Source: Bettongia penicillata ogilbyi
Lineage: Eukaryota; Chordata; Mammalia; Diprotodontia; Potoroidae
Assembly: GCA_023548195.1 (NCBI GenBank)
Contig: JAJHZJ010000043.1
Coordinates: forward strand, 1,554,391 to 1,618,390
DNA: 64,000 nt
Direction of reading: 5' to 3'
Within the stretch, counting starts at the first letter, position 1. Each line of letters opens with the position of its first letter. A program made the position numbers and the translations under genes. Shown one piece after another: positions 55,218 to 64,000 of the stretch. The notes beneath the pieces are model-generated. The model had not been told where the DNA came from and searched no databases. It worked only from the letters and a program-made list of their open reading frames with translations.

Positions 55218-55312
55218 AATGAGGAGGAGGAGGAGGAGAAAGAAGAGGAGGAGAATGGGAATGATGAAGATGATGATGAGGAGGAGGAGGGGGAGAGAGG
55301 GGATGATGGTAA
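55218..55312. repeat. (GGA)n/(GAT)n purine-rich microsatellite
   Basis: GAGGAGGAG-type units, then GATGATGAT and GAGGAGG units over about 95 bp. Confidence 0.9.
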
Positions 55313-55475
55313 CTGCCATTTATAGAGAAACTTTTAAGGTTTTCAAAGGCCTTGGCCTTCATTATCTCACCTGAGACTCACAGCAGCCCAGCAAAGTTGG
55401 TTTTACAGGCATTTTCACCCTCTTTTTATGGAGGACAAGAAACTAATGCCTGGAGTTGAATAAGAGGAGGAGACC
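55312..55475 (-). repeat. MIR-family SINE remnant, antisense
   Basis: 'aactgccatttatagagaaa', 'ttcattatctcacctgagac' and 'ggaggacaagaaactaatgc' in antisense MIR order. Confidence 0.55.
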
Positions 55476-55589
55476 AGGCCTGATTGGTTTAAGGAAATTC
55501 TAGGCTTCTTTAATCGCCCTAACCTTTCCATGTAAACAAAAATCCTTCTCTTAAATACCCACACTTCTTCTACAAGTGTTGGTGGAAGG

Positions 55590-55920
55590 TGGTGAGATGT
55601 GGAGCACCAGACTCCTGAAAGTTATAGATGAGTTTCACCCAGAGGGCAATGGAGGAACATGGCAGGATGAAAACTTTAAGTATCTAGCTATTGGGGAACT
55701 ATAAAGAAAACCCAGACTAAAGGTCAATATCTGGGGATTGTATGACAGGAAGAAAAGCTAGATTGGTCATGTGGAGAGGGCCAGACTCAACAGGGAGACA
55801 ACCCAAGTGATCCACAATTATCTTTGAGATTTCAGAAAAAAAAATCCTGAGAAAGGAAGACCTCCAGCACACTGGAGAGCATGTGCCAGAGACACAAGGG
55901 AGGCAAGTATGCCCACTTCT
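55590..55920 (+). repeat. LINE ORF C-terminal remnant
   Basis: One frame reads IGHVERARLNRETTQVIHNY, and after a stop DFRKKNPEKGRPPAHWRA. This is the G-H-V-R...KRGRPP--W pattern found at the C-terminus of RT proteins of several LINE clades (RTE and relatives). No longer coding. Confidence 0.5.
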
Positions 55921-55924
55921 TTCC

Positions 55925-56320
55925 TAAGTTCTTTGCAGATCTCTCTCCCTAAGTTTTGGTTACCCCCTCCTAAACTCATTTGTATTTATTTAGCATATAT
56001 AATTTTTTTTTGTATTCATCTAGGAATATGTAATTGCCTTGACAACAGACAAAATTTGCCCCGAGCTCTCTCTTCTCTAGTCTTCACTTCATGTTTCCTT
56101 CACATGGGCTTTTACTTTCTCCTTTACTCATGTCACATGGAGCCATGGTCCCTTTCCCTACCAAGGACACCACAATCTCCATGTACTCTGGATCTCTAGG
56201 ATGGCCCCCTTCAGCTCAATCCCAATTTTGAGCATCTTTCAGGGCCCTGAGCAGGAGTTCTTTGAAGGATTACCTCATCCTTGTGTTTTTCTCGGTGGTC
56301 CTCCCTCTCTGTATTGTGCA
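55925..56320. other. Unassigned, weak L2-like scraps
   Basis: 'actcatttgtatttatttag' and 'tgccttgacaacagac' hint at the L2 3' region. No gene seen in the open frame 55909-56199. Confidence 0.3.
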
Positions 56321-56324
56321 TAGC

Positions 56325-56660
56325 ATTTTAGGACCTCAGAGTTGCAAAGGGTCTCAATACACATCAAGTCCAATGTAGAGCCCAACAAGAATCCCATCTA
56401 TGCAATCCCTGAAAAGTGCAGACCTTGCTTGCAGACCTCCAGTGACAGGGATCTCATCACATGCCATGACCCTGGAACATCATGAGGAGCTGCTTCCTCA
56501 GATGGAGGTCAAAGGTCCCTCTTCGTGTCTCCAGTCCTGGGAGCTGAGTAGAACAAGCTGAATCCCATGATGCTTGTCACAAGTCTTTGGCCCCCTTTCT
56601 AGCTGCTGTGACCCTGCTGAGATGAAGATTCTCTTTGACTTGAGATGTGGAATGAAGGTG
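56325..56660 (-). repeat. CR1/L3 LINE remnant, antisense
   Basis: 'tcagagttgcaaagggtctc', 'ccagtgacagggatctcatc', 'gctgcttcctcagatggagg' and 'gctgagtagaacaagctgaa' follow antisense CR1/L3. Confidence 0.65.
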
Positions 56661-56834
56661 ACATAGGCCTCAAGGGACATTCCAGCCAAGGATGGAGGTG
56701 GGCAGAAGTGTTGGAAGCTTTGTGGAAACAAAATGTAAGTAACTGCTCTGAAGGGACTGAGCCTCAGGGAGGGCTGGGAGATTCCCCACCTCTACATCCC
56801 ATGTCTTGAGTGACGGCATCACCATGCTCAAAGA

Positions 56835-56990
56835 GTGGGAGAGAGAGAAAGAGAGAGAGAGAGAAGAGAAAAGAGAGGAGAGACAGAGAGAAAAATACAC
56901 AGAGACAGAGAGAGACAGAGAAAGAAAGAGAGAAGGAAGAAGAAAAGAAAAAGAAGAAAGGGGAGGAGGAGGGGGAGGAGAGAAAGAGGG
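56835..56990. repeat. (AG)n polypurine tract
   Basis: About 155 bp of GAGAGA, AGAGACAG and AGAAGGA units. Overlapping ORFs on both strands are compositional artefacts. Confidence 0.95.
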
Positions 56991-57159
56991 AACACAAGCA
57001 TCCCCTGGCAGACCCCCCAGGCCTGGGAAGGGAAGGTCACATGGGACTTGGAGGCCCAACTTGGGAACATTTGAAAAGAACTCTGGTCTCTAGACTCCAG
57101 ACCCTGTCCTCTAGTTTCTGGGCCTCAGTCTCTCAGCTATGAAATGAGAACATTGACAC

Positions 57160-57760
57160 TTTTGGCTTTGGGTGAGTGTTTTGCACACTGATAGAGGTAG
57201 TAGACTATGAGCCCAGTTTCTAGTCTTGGTTTTTATTGGTCTCCTAATTCCTGCTGGTGCCAAGCCTGGCCCTCCATCTTCTCATGGGCACATGGGGGAG
57301 GCCAATGGAAATGAAGCTTGCAGGTGGTTCAACTCTGCCCAGCCTAAGGGCTTAATTTTCAGGCCAGGACTCCTCTCCTCCCTTTCCCCCACCCATAACA
57401 GGACCTTTAGGGAATTCAGGAGCTAAGTCATAGGCCTTGGGATGGGACCCAAGATGGCTTCCCCTTCCCCTGTGTCCCCATGTCCTGCCAAGGGGAGCAC
57501 ACCACCTGTCTAGCTTCAGAGATGCTTTCTCTGGCCTCATTCCCATGCTCTTTATTTTGGGCAGGGCACAGCCTTTCTCTGGCTGGTCCTGCATCTGCCT
57601 TGGCATGGGAATCCAGTCCTCCACACTCCCCAGGGTGTTCTCCTGATGAAAGGATTATGACAATGAATAAAACCCTCAGTGGAGACAATCAGTGTGTTCA
57701 GACCAAGGCTCAGGCCTGTCACATGCAGGCTAGCTTTGCCACTGGGAGTAATTGATAGGA
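57160..57760. other. Unassigned sequence
   Basis: GC around half, no repeat recognised. Overlapping ORFs on both strands show no domain. Confidence 0.35.
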
Positions 57761-57764
57761 CATC

Positions 57765-58085
57765 CATGGAATTTCACTCGAAAAATTGATTCTGATGTGC
57801 TCAGGAAAATCCATCAGGGACGGAAAAGAGAGAGAGGTGCTGAGCAAAGAGCGGCCTCACATTTACTCCAAATTAGTTACTTTGCCTTGATAGAATTTGA
57901 AGTTGCACAAAGGCATTTAGTCAGGCAGCATCTTTATTAATGATCACGGAGGAGCCCAAAGAGCCCAGCAGTGATGGCATTTTCCAGAAGCCTAAATGAG
58001 ATGGTGCTAAAAACATCTGGGGAGATGCATCGATAATACAGATTGGCCTGAAGAGGTCGTGAATATGGATGGGGGGAGAACAAAG
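57765..58085. other. Non-repetitive block, candidate conserved element
   Basis: 'tttactccaaattagttact', 'gcagcatctttattaatgat' and 'gagatggtgctaaaaacatc' show no repeat resemblance, and several ATTA/TAAT cores are present. Conservation not tested. Confidence 0.35.
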
Positions 58086-58550
58086 AGATGACTTGGAAAC
58101 GAATGGATGCTTCTCTCCAAGGGGCTGGGGCTGGGGGCCTCTGGAGGCCTGTGGAGGCAGATGCAGAGACTCCAGCCTGCCCAGCAGCCTTTGCCTCTCC
58201 GTTCAGGTAAGCTGTTGGTGCCAGTTCCAGTGCAGGGGCTGGGGCTTCCTTGGCTGCTGGTTTCTCAGTGTCCTGACACATGGCCTTGTCGTAGACAGTA
58301 AGGGGAGGAGGATTTTGATTTTTCTTGAGCTTTAGAATGGGATTTTGGTGCCCTTTGAATGGCCCCAGACAAGCCCTCTCCTTGCTCCTCACATCCAGCC
58401 CAACTCAGCCAGTCTGTGCTAAGATGACAGACAAGGTGTATCTCTTGGGCCCTATTCAAAGTCCAGTTTGCCCACCCTGGAAGGCCTAGATGGCCCCCAG
58501 CTCCTGAGCATATGGGGAACACTTCACTGGAAGCTTTTCTATGGGATTAT
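58085..58550. other. Unassigned sequence
   Basis: GC-rich, with long overlapping frames on both strands (for example 57937-58392, minus strand, 151 codons). No recognisable protein family, signal or splice pattern stands out. Confidence 0.35.
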
Positions 58551-58790
58551 GACTTTTTTTTAAACTTACAATGAAATAATGCTTGTCATTGTGCCAAGAA
58601 TGTGCTGGCCAACGTTTAACAATCACCTCTCCACAAAGTTCTTCCCACATATTTTAAAGTTATTACATTATTAATATTTGCCATAATCAGCAAGCTTGAT
58701 CCGTGGTCTTTGCCACTTTTCCAAATGCTTACAATGACATTTAACAGTCAGCTTCTGTGCACTACTCTACCATGGCCACCATCACAGGGA
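58550..58790. other. Non-repetitive AT-rich block, candidate conserved element
   Basis: 'aatgaaataatgcttgtcat', 'ttaaagttattacattatta' and 'tttgccataatcagcaagct'. Style of an enhancer-like non-coding element, untested. Confidence 0.35.
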
Positions 58791-59290
58791 GACAGCAGCT
58801 GCTCCTGTTAACCCTGGAAAGTGGACCAGCTTGTTCATTCTGGGGCCACCTGGGGCCAGACTGCAAGCTCCTTCCTGGAGATTCCAGACCCATAGGAGGG
58901 GTCCCTCAGCTGTCCTTCATTCCGTGATGGCGGACCTGAGTTGTTAAAAGAGGGAGCAATAAGGAAGTCAGGTAGGAACTCTTTCCCTGTGGGAGGCTTG
59001 GGGGCCTGAGGAGCCTCTCTGCATTCCCATGCCTCTGGACTGTACTTTGGGATCTTGGGCACACATATAAAGGTATCGAGTGGTGACAACTTTGTCACAA
59101 GGTCATTTGGAACATTCTCTAACATTGCTCATTCCTATTGGACCTCCTGTTCCTTGAAGACCAGGGTCCAAAGTCATAGGACCCTTGAGGTCAGGGCTCT
59201 CTCTCTGGATCTCTGCCCATGCTCTTCTGTCTTTCCCCAGGAGATGTGACCCTAAAGCAGTGGGAGAGGGAGATTCAGTCACTCAGCTGT
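58790..59290. other. Unassigned sequence
   Basis: No gene or repeat recognised. Confidence 0.35.
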
Positions 59291-59560
59291 GTGACTGTTC
59301 CCCCCACCATATTCAATTACTGACTGTCAGGTAGAACCTCGGCCGGATGACTTAGTGATTTTTCCCCCTGGCTATGTTGGTCTAGTAGAGATCCAATCTC
59401 CATTACCAATTAATTACTGCTTTTGATGGCTTTGAGAGTTTTTTAGGGAGGAAAACATTGTCTACTACTTCAGGGAACAAATCTTTGGCTTAAGAGCAGG
59501 TTTAGAGAATTCAAGAGGACAAATCACGCGGCTGAATTCTCATCGGAAATGAGATTTTTT
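59290..59560. other. Non-repetitive block, candidate conserved element
   Basis: 'ggccggatgacttagtgatt', 'attaccaattaattactgct' and 'gcggctgaattctcatcgga' show no repeat resemblance and include an overlapping TAATTA/AATTAATT site. Untested. Confidence 0.35.
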
Positions 59561-59634
59561 TTTTTTTTTTAGGGAAGACTCTTCAAACTCAATATAGATC
59601 TTCAGAGTTAATGGACTAAGCAGGCTGCTTCAGT

Positions 59635-59770
59635 CACTAATTAATCAAGCAACATGCATTCATGAAGGCCCTACTGTGCAACAAGAACTGGGCTAGACAA
59701 GACAAAAATGACACATTCTCTGACCTCAACGGGCTTATCATCTATAAGGGAAGTCATCCAATGCAATACA
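59635..59770 (-). repeat. L2 LINE 3' end, antisense
   Basis: 'gccctactgtgcaacaagaa', 'ctctgacctcaacgggctta' and 'tcatctataagggaagtcat' in antisense L2 order. Confidence 0.6.
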
Positions 59771-59779
59771 GGTATATGG

Positions 59780-59835
59780 AAGTAGTCCCAGGCCAGCACA
59801 TAGTAGGTGCTTAATAAATTCTTGTGGATTGATGG
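59780..59835 (+). repeat. L2 LINE 3' terminus
   Basis: 'gccagcacatagtaggtgct' followed by 'taataaattcttgtggattg' is the sense L2 end, facing the antisense one just before it. Confidence 0.7.
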
Positions 59836-60089
59836 AGTCGGAGAGAGAGGACTTGAGGCTGACCACAGATGCTGGGCTGAGGTGGCTAGGAGGACAGTGG
59901 TGCCTTTGATTTAAATAAGGAAATTTGGAAAAGTGGAAGGTTGTAGAGGGAGACCCTGACTTCTGCTTAGGGGTATAGTCTGTAGCATGATCCCATGCTA
60001 ATGTCATCTCTGCTACTTCTCCTTTGGCTCCTCACCAAGCTGGCAGTTTATATCCTCTGATCCCAGGGTCTCAGAGCTACCAGACATCT

Positions 60090-60286
60090 TGGAGGACAGC
60101 TAGGCCAATGTGTGCAGAAGAGCTGACATATCTCCAACATCCCCTGGGAGCTTTGCACCCCCTTATTTTACAGAATAGGAAATGGGCCAAGACCCAGAAA
60201 AACAAGAAACTTCCTCTCTTCTCCTCAAGGTTGTATAGTCAGTGGAAGGGCCAAGAACCTGCCCTAGAACAGCCCTCTAGCCATCT
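60090..60286 (-). repeat. MIR-family SINE remnant, antisense
   Basis: 'ttattttacagaataggaaa', 'caaggttgtatagtcagtgg' and 'agaacagccctctagccatc' in antisense order. The L1 at 60303 landed at its end. Confidence 0.5.
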
Positions 60287-60302
60287 GACCATAGATATTT
60301 CT
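60287..60302. repeat. Target-site duplication (left) of L1
   Basis: GACCATAGATATTTCT, exact match to 61625-61640. Confidence 0.95.
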
Positions 60303-61624
60303 TTTAAGAAATAACATTTTTATTTAAAGTTTTGAGATCCAAATTTTGTCTCTCCCTCTCTTCTCCCCCTCCCTTAGATGGCAAACTGTCAGATAGATTA
60401 TATGTGTGTAATTATATAAAAACATTTCCATATGAGTCATTTTATACCAGAAGACTCGAATAAAATAAAAAAAATTAGAGAAAGGAAGTGAACGATAGGA
60501 TGCTTCAGTCTGTATTCAATCAGTATATCAGTGTTTTTCCTCTGGGGGTAGATAGTCTGCTTCATCATGAGTCCTTTGGTTTTGTCCTGGATCACTGCAT
60601 TGCTGAGAGGAGCTAAGTCATTAACAGCTGATCATGATACAATGTTGCTGTTGCTATGTATGGCATTCACTTGGCTCTGTTCATTTCACTCAGCATCAGT
60701 TCATGTAAGTCTTTCCAGGTTTTTCTGAAATTGTCCTGCTTGTCTTTTCTCACTGCACAATAATATTCCATTACAAACATATGCCACAGCTTGTTTATCC
60801 ATGCCTCAATTGATAGGCATCCCTTTGATTTTCAATTCTTAGCCACTACAAAAAGAACTGCAATAAACACTTTTGTACAAATAGGTCCTTTGCCCTTTTT
60901 TGGAATGACTTTGGGATATAGACTTAGCCGTGGTATTGCTGAATGAAAGTCTTGCAGCCCTTCGGGTACAGCTCCAATTGCTCTCCAGAATGGTTGAATC
61001 AGTTCAAACTTCATTAATTAGTGCACCAGCTTTCCCACATTCCCTCCAACATCCAACATTTTTCTCTTTCTTTGTCATATTAGCCACTCTGATAGGAATG
61101 AGGTAATAGCTCAGAGTTATTTTAGTTTACATTTCTCTGATCAATAATGATTTAGAGCATTTTTCATATGTCTATAGATAGCTTTGATTTCTTTTCACAT
61201 GCCTTGACCATTTATCAATTGGGGGAATGGCTTTTTTTTTTATAATCTTGACTCAGTTGTCTATATATCTGAGAAGTGAGGCTTTTATCAGAGATATTTG
61301 TTACAATTTTTCCCAGTTTTCTTTTTCCTTTATAATCTTGTTTGCATTGGTTTTGTTTGTGCAAAAGCTTTTTAATTTTATATAATCAAAATTAATTATT
61401 TCACATTTTGTAATTCTCTATCTCCTTTGTTCTTAATTCTTCCCTTATCCATAAGTCTGACAGATAAACTATTCCATGTTCTGTTAATGTGCTTATGATA
61501 TCATTGTTTATGTGTAAATCACGTACCCTTATCTGGTATCTGGTGTGAGATGTTCATCTATACCTGTTTCTGACATATTGTTTTCCAGTTTTCCCAGCAG
61601 TTTTTGTCAAACACTGAGTTTCTG
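60303..61624 (-). mobile_element. 5'-truncated L1
   Basis: A 1322-bp minus-strand L1 3' end with a perfect 16-bp target duplication. It holds the 3'UTR and the ORF2 C-terminus. The piece at 60832-61014 ends with VFIAVLFVVAKN, the segment before the NWKP motif seen at 10227-10448. As printed, the 'taagtcattaacagc' region near 60616 is the uninterrupted form of the site that carries the telomeric insert at 5700. Confidence 0.95.
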
Positions 61625-61640
61625 GACCATAGATATTTCT
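61625..61640. repeat. Target-site duplication (right) of L1
   Basis: Second copy of GACCATAGATATTTCT. Confidence 0.95.
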
Positions 61641-61856
61641 GATATCATAACCTAAAATTGAAGAAGTATTTACTATGTGAAAAAATTCATGCTGGGAATG
61701 TTTAGGGAACACTTCTAATGAAGTGTTGTACAGATTACAGAAATAATCCATGTTGAGGGTAGATTGGGGAGAAGGTGTAAGTGGAGGGGCTGTCACCAGG
61801 ACAAGAGAGTCCTCTACAGGTGAACCGAACAGAGGTTTACAGGTCACATGTATCTC

Positions 61857-61859
61857 CCT

Positions 61860-61936
<77 letters not shown>

Positions 61937-61990
61937 TTACACACACATACACACATGCACATGTGTACACACTCACACACATGCACATAC
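61857..61990. repeat. (CT)n(CA)n compound microsatellite
   Basis: CCCT/CT run (61857-61915), directly joined to CA/TACACA units to about 61990. Confidence 0.95.
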
Positions 61991-62500
61991 ACCCTCACAA
62001 TCAAGTACATTAAACAGATAGGGACGCTCTAGGGAAACACTCACAGAGAAATTCTAGAAAAAGATTCTAAAGATTCTGAAGAAAAGCTGTGTGGGACTGG
62101 GGGACAGGGTGAGATGATACTTATGAGAACCATAGTGATAATAAAGACGATGATGCCCATGGTGACGATAGTGATGACAGAGTTGATTGTAATCCTGAAT
62201 TTGTTTTATCCAGTAAATTAAGATCCATTTGGGTGAATAACGAAGTCTTTCAGGAGACCTTAATGAGATGGAGATAACCAAGGAATGGTCTAGGATCACG
62301 GGCAACACCATCCTCCAGAAAGGAGGATGGAGAACTGTCAGCGGCAACTGTACTCAAGAGTCATTTTCTCAGCTTTCTAAAGAATCTAGACAGAGCCAAG
62401 GTGACTGCTGCCCAGACAATGGTATGCAGTTCAAGGAATGAGTCCACTGGCACATAGAGCTCTGATCTTGATCAGATGCTTTGCCTGGACAGGAGGAAGG
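61990..62500. other. Unassigned sequence
   Basis: Contains scattered GAT/GAC trinucleotides (62115-62180). No gene or repeat family recognised. Confidence 0.35.
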
Positions 62501-62680
62501 GAGTGAGTCAGTCAGTTAACCAGCATTATTTAAGACTTACTATTTTCCAAGCATTGGATTAAAGACTAGGAATATTTTCAAAAAGGCAAAAACAGTCCCT
62601 GAACTCAAGAAACTCACATCATAATGGGAGAGACAGCATGCACATATTTGTTCAAGATACAAATGCAACAAGTGCAGACT
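62500..62680 (-). repeat. L2 LINE 3' end, antisense
   Basis: 'aaccagcattatttaagact', 'ccaagcattggattaaagac', 'cagtccctgaactcaagaaa' and 'catcataatgggagagacag' in antisense L2 order. Confidence 0.8.
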
Positions 62681-62984
62681 TGATCATTTGCAGAGATCTC
62701 GGTGACCTCATGCTGCTCCCCAGCATCAAACCCTCTTAATGCCCCTGGCACTGAGGATGCTCTGTGGTGAAGAGCTCAAGATGCTACATCTCCAAATCAA
62801 TAAAGGCCCAAGCAGTGATGGAGGGAGGACCAGGAGGAAGGTCTTCCAGAGAAAATAGGAAATGACACATTTGGAAAAGTCACAGGGCAAGTCCTCCAGT
62901 GAGAGGAAGGAATGAGAGCTGAGCTGTCCCAGGAACAAAGAACTACAGGATCTGCCTGCACAGGTCCTGGGGAGGAACCATAGT

Positions 62985-63320
62985 AGCAACAAGTCCCAAT
63001 CTTTCAGGAAGAGGAATATTTCTCCCACTTTATCTAAAAAGAGTCTGTTGTCCAGCCTCTGATTATAGACTCCAAGTGAGCAGGAGTTCACCACTTTTTA
63101 AGACGATTCTTCCATTCTGGGACAGTTCATATCACATGGAAGTTGGTCCTGACCTCAGGCCAAAACTGACACCCCCCTTCTCCTGCCCAATCCTCTTGGT
63201 TCTGTCTCTGGGGCCAAACAGAACAAGCTAAGCCCTTTCAATTCTTGAAGACAGCTAGCATGTCCTCTTTGAGTCTTCTCTGTTCTGGGCTAGATATGCC
63301 CACTTCTGGCAACCGATGAT
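62985..63320 (-). repeat. CR1/L3 LINE remnant, antisense
   Basis: 'gtgagcaggagttcaccact', 'tctctggggccaaacagaac', 'attcttgaagacagctagca' and 'tgtcctctttgagtcttctc' follow antisense CR1/L3 in the same order as 56325-56660. Confidence 0.75.
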
Positions 63321-63589
63321 CTGACTAGCTGTTGTGTATTCTGGGCATCATGGCTGCAGTCGCATTGTCTGTTTCCAGAGTGTCAGCCTCTTAATGGAAA
63401 GCCCTGATACCTTTTTTGGTTCCTGGAAGCTAACAATCCCATAGCCTTAGAAGCCCAGCTGAAGGGCACAGACAGTGTCACTGGGCTCCCAGCCCAGGAG
63501 AGCATCTGTCTCTGCTAGAGGAAGTGAATTTAACTCAGGCCCCACAGGTCAGAAGATGGGCTAGGCCTCAAAAGGAAGAAGTATCCTTT

Positions 63590-64000
63590 CCTTTGACTTA
63601 AAATCTCCTAATTGTCCAGTCCTTTGTTTTTAAACAGAAGGTTGCCAGCACAATGGATAGTACACAAGCCAGCAAGTCCAGACCTACATTGCCTTTGATT
63701 CCTGTAATATTCCATTGATGATAAGTTGCTGCATTATCATCCTTGTTTCTTTGTGACAATTCAGTGACATTTTATTGTTGGTAAGGGATGACTGCCCGCC
63801 CACCTGCAAGCTTACCGCCCACCCCCAGCCGCCATCCACCTTTGCCTCCGCCAACCGCTTCCTTTCTGCTCTCCTGCTTCTTCAGAGGTATCGATAATTA
63901 ATTGCATCAGCTCACCCACACTAATAAAGCTGGCCATCCACAAAGCAAATCTGTATTGCTTAATTTTCGGTTTGAGAGAAGATAACCACTGAAAATTAAT
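63590..64000. other. Non-repetitive block at the window end, candidate conserved element
   Basis: AT-rich flanks around a C-rich centre (63795-63860). Contains 'ggtatcgataattaattgca', 'ctaataaagctggccatcca' and 'gataagttgctgcattatca'. Homeodomain-like TAATTA and ATCGAT motifs cluster at 63888-63908. No repeat match. It may continue beyond the window. Confidence 0.4.

Noticed and set aside
56670..57142. Overlapping ORFs of 80-129 codons
   Set aside because: Composition of the AG tract; no conserved domain.
57937..58392. A 151-codon ORF on the minus strand as a possible host gene
   Set aside because: No recognisable family, no clear splice signals, overlapped by other frames, and partly within a block that looks regulatory.

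Overview
The window is nuclear DNA of a mammal, almost certainly a marsupial. Three things show this: LINE-1 (L1) copies whose ORF1 and 3' regions look like marsupial L1, including ORF1-only 'half-L1' elements; tRNA-derived SINEs with marsupial-type tails; and old MIR, L2, CR1/L3 and BovB/RTE remnants together. I cannot tell an American opossum from an Australian marsupial. I find no host protein-coding gene, exon, rRNA or tRNA gene. Every ORF with a recognisable product is a retrotransposon remnant.

Layout. 1-2219: an ORF1-only L1 (HAL1-type). 2220-4470: mostly unassigned sequence with old LINE scraps. 4470-15708: a dense minus-strand L1 nest. An older L1 (5320-6633 plus 14928-15708) is split by an almost complete L1 (6634-14915). 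That inner L1 itself carries a 5'-truncated L1 with a perfect 16-bp target duplication, two related SINE copies and a 535-bp insert. 16050-17765: a plus-strand, 5'-truncated L1. 17770-23280: old MIR/L2/CR1 scraps, microsatellites and one AT-rich non-repetitive block. 23292-26110: a complete HAL1-type element with a 14-bp target duplication. 26870-37140: a second minus-strand nest, an old end-to-end L1 hit by another L1 (31628-35225), two SINEs and a palindromic DNA transposon.

37140-64000 has few L1s. It holds fragments of ancient LINEs (L2, CR1/L3, BovB/RTE), MIRs, long purine/pyrimidine and (CA)n tracts, and several AT-rich blocks of 150-450 bp (54.8, 57.8, 58.6, 59.4 and 63.7 kb) that resemble no repeat I know. 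Those blocks could be conserved non-coding elements of a gene desert or a large intron.

The most notable points are: (i) two HAL1-type elements with collinear ORF1 and 3' region but unrelated 5'UTRs; (ii) a (CCCTAA)3 telomeric insert with a 13-bp target duplication inside an L1; (iii) a 172-bp, 98%-identical copy of SINE sequence 1.46 kb from its partner that lacks retrotransposition hallmarks; (iv) an L1 whose ORF2 centre is deleted; (v) a BovB/RTE fossil; (vi) a CR1/L3 reverse-transcriptase fossil split by another element. Repeat family names come from recognition by eye, not from a database search.
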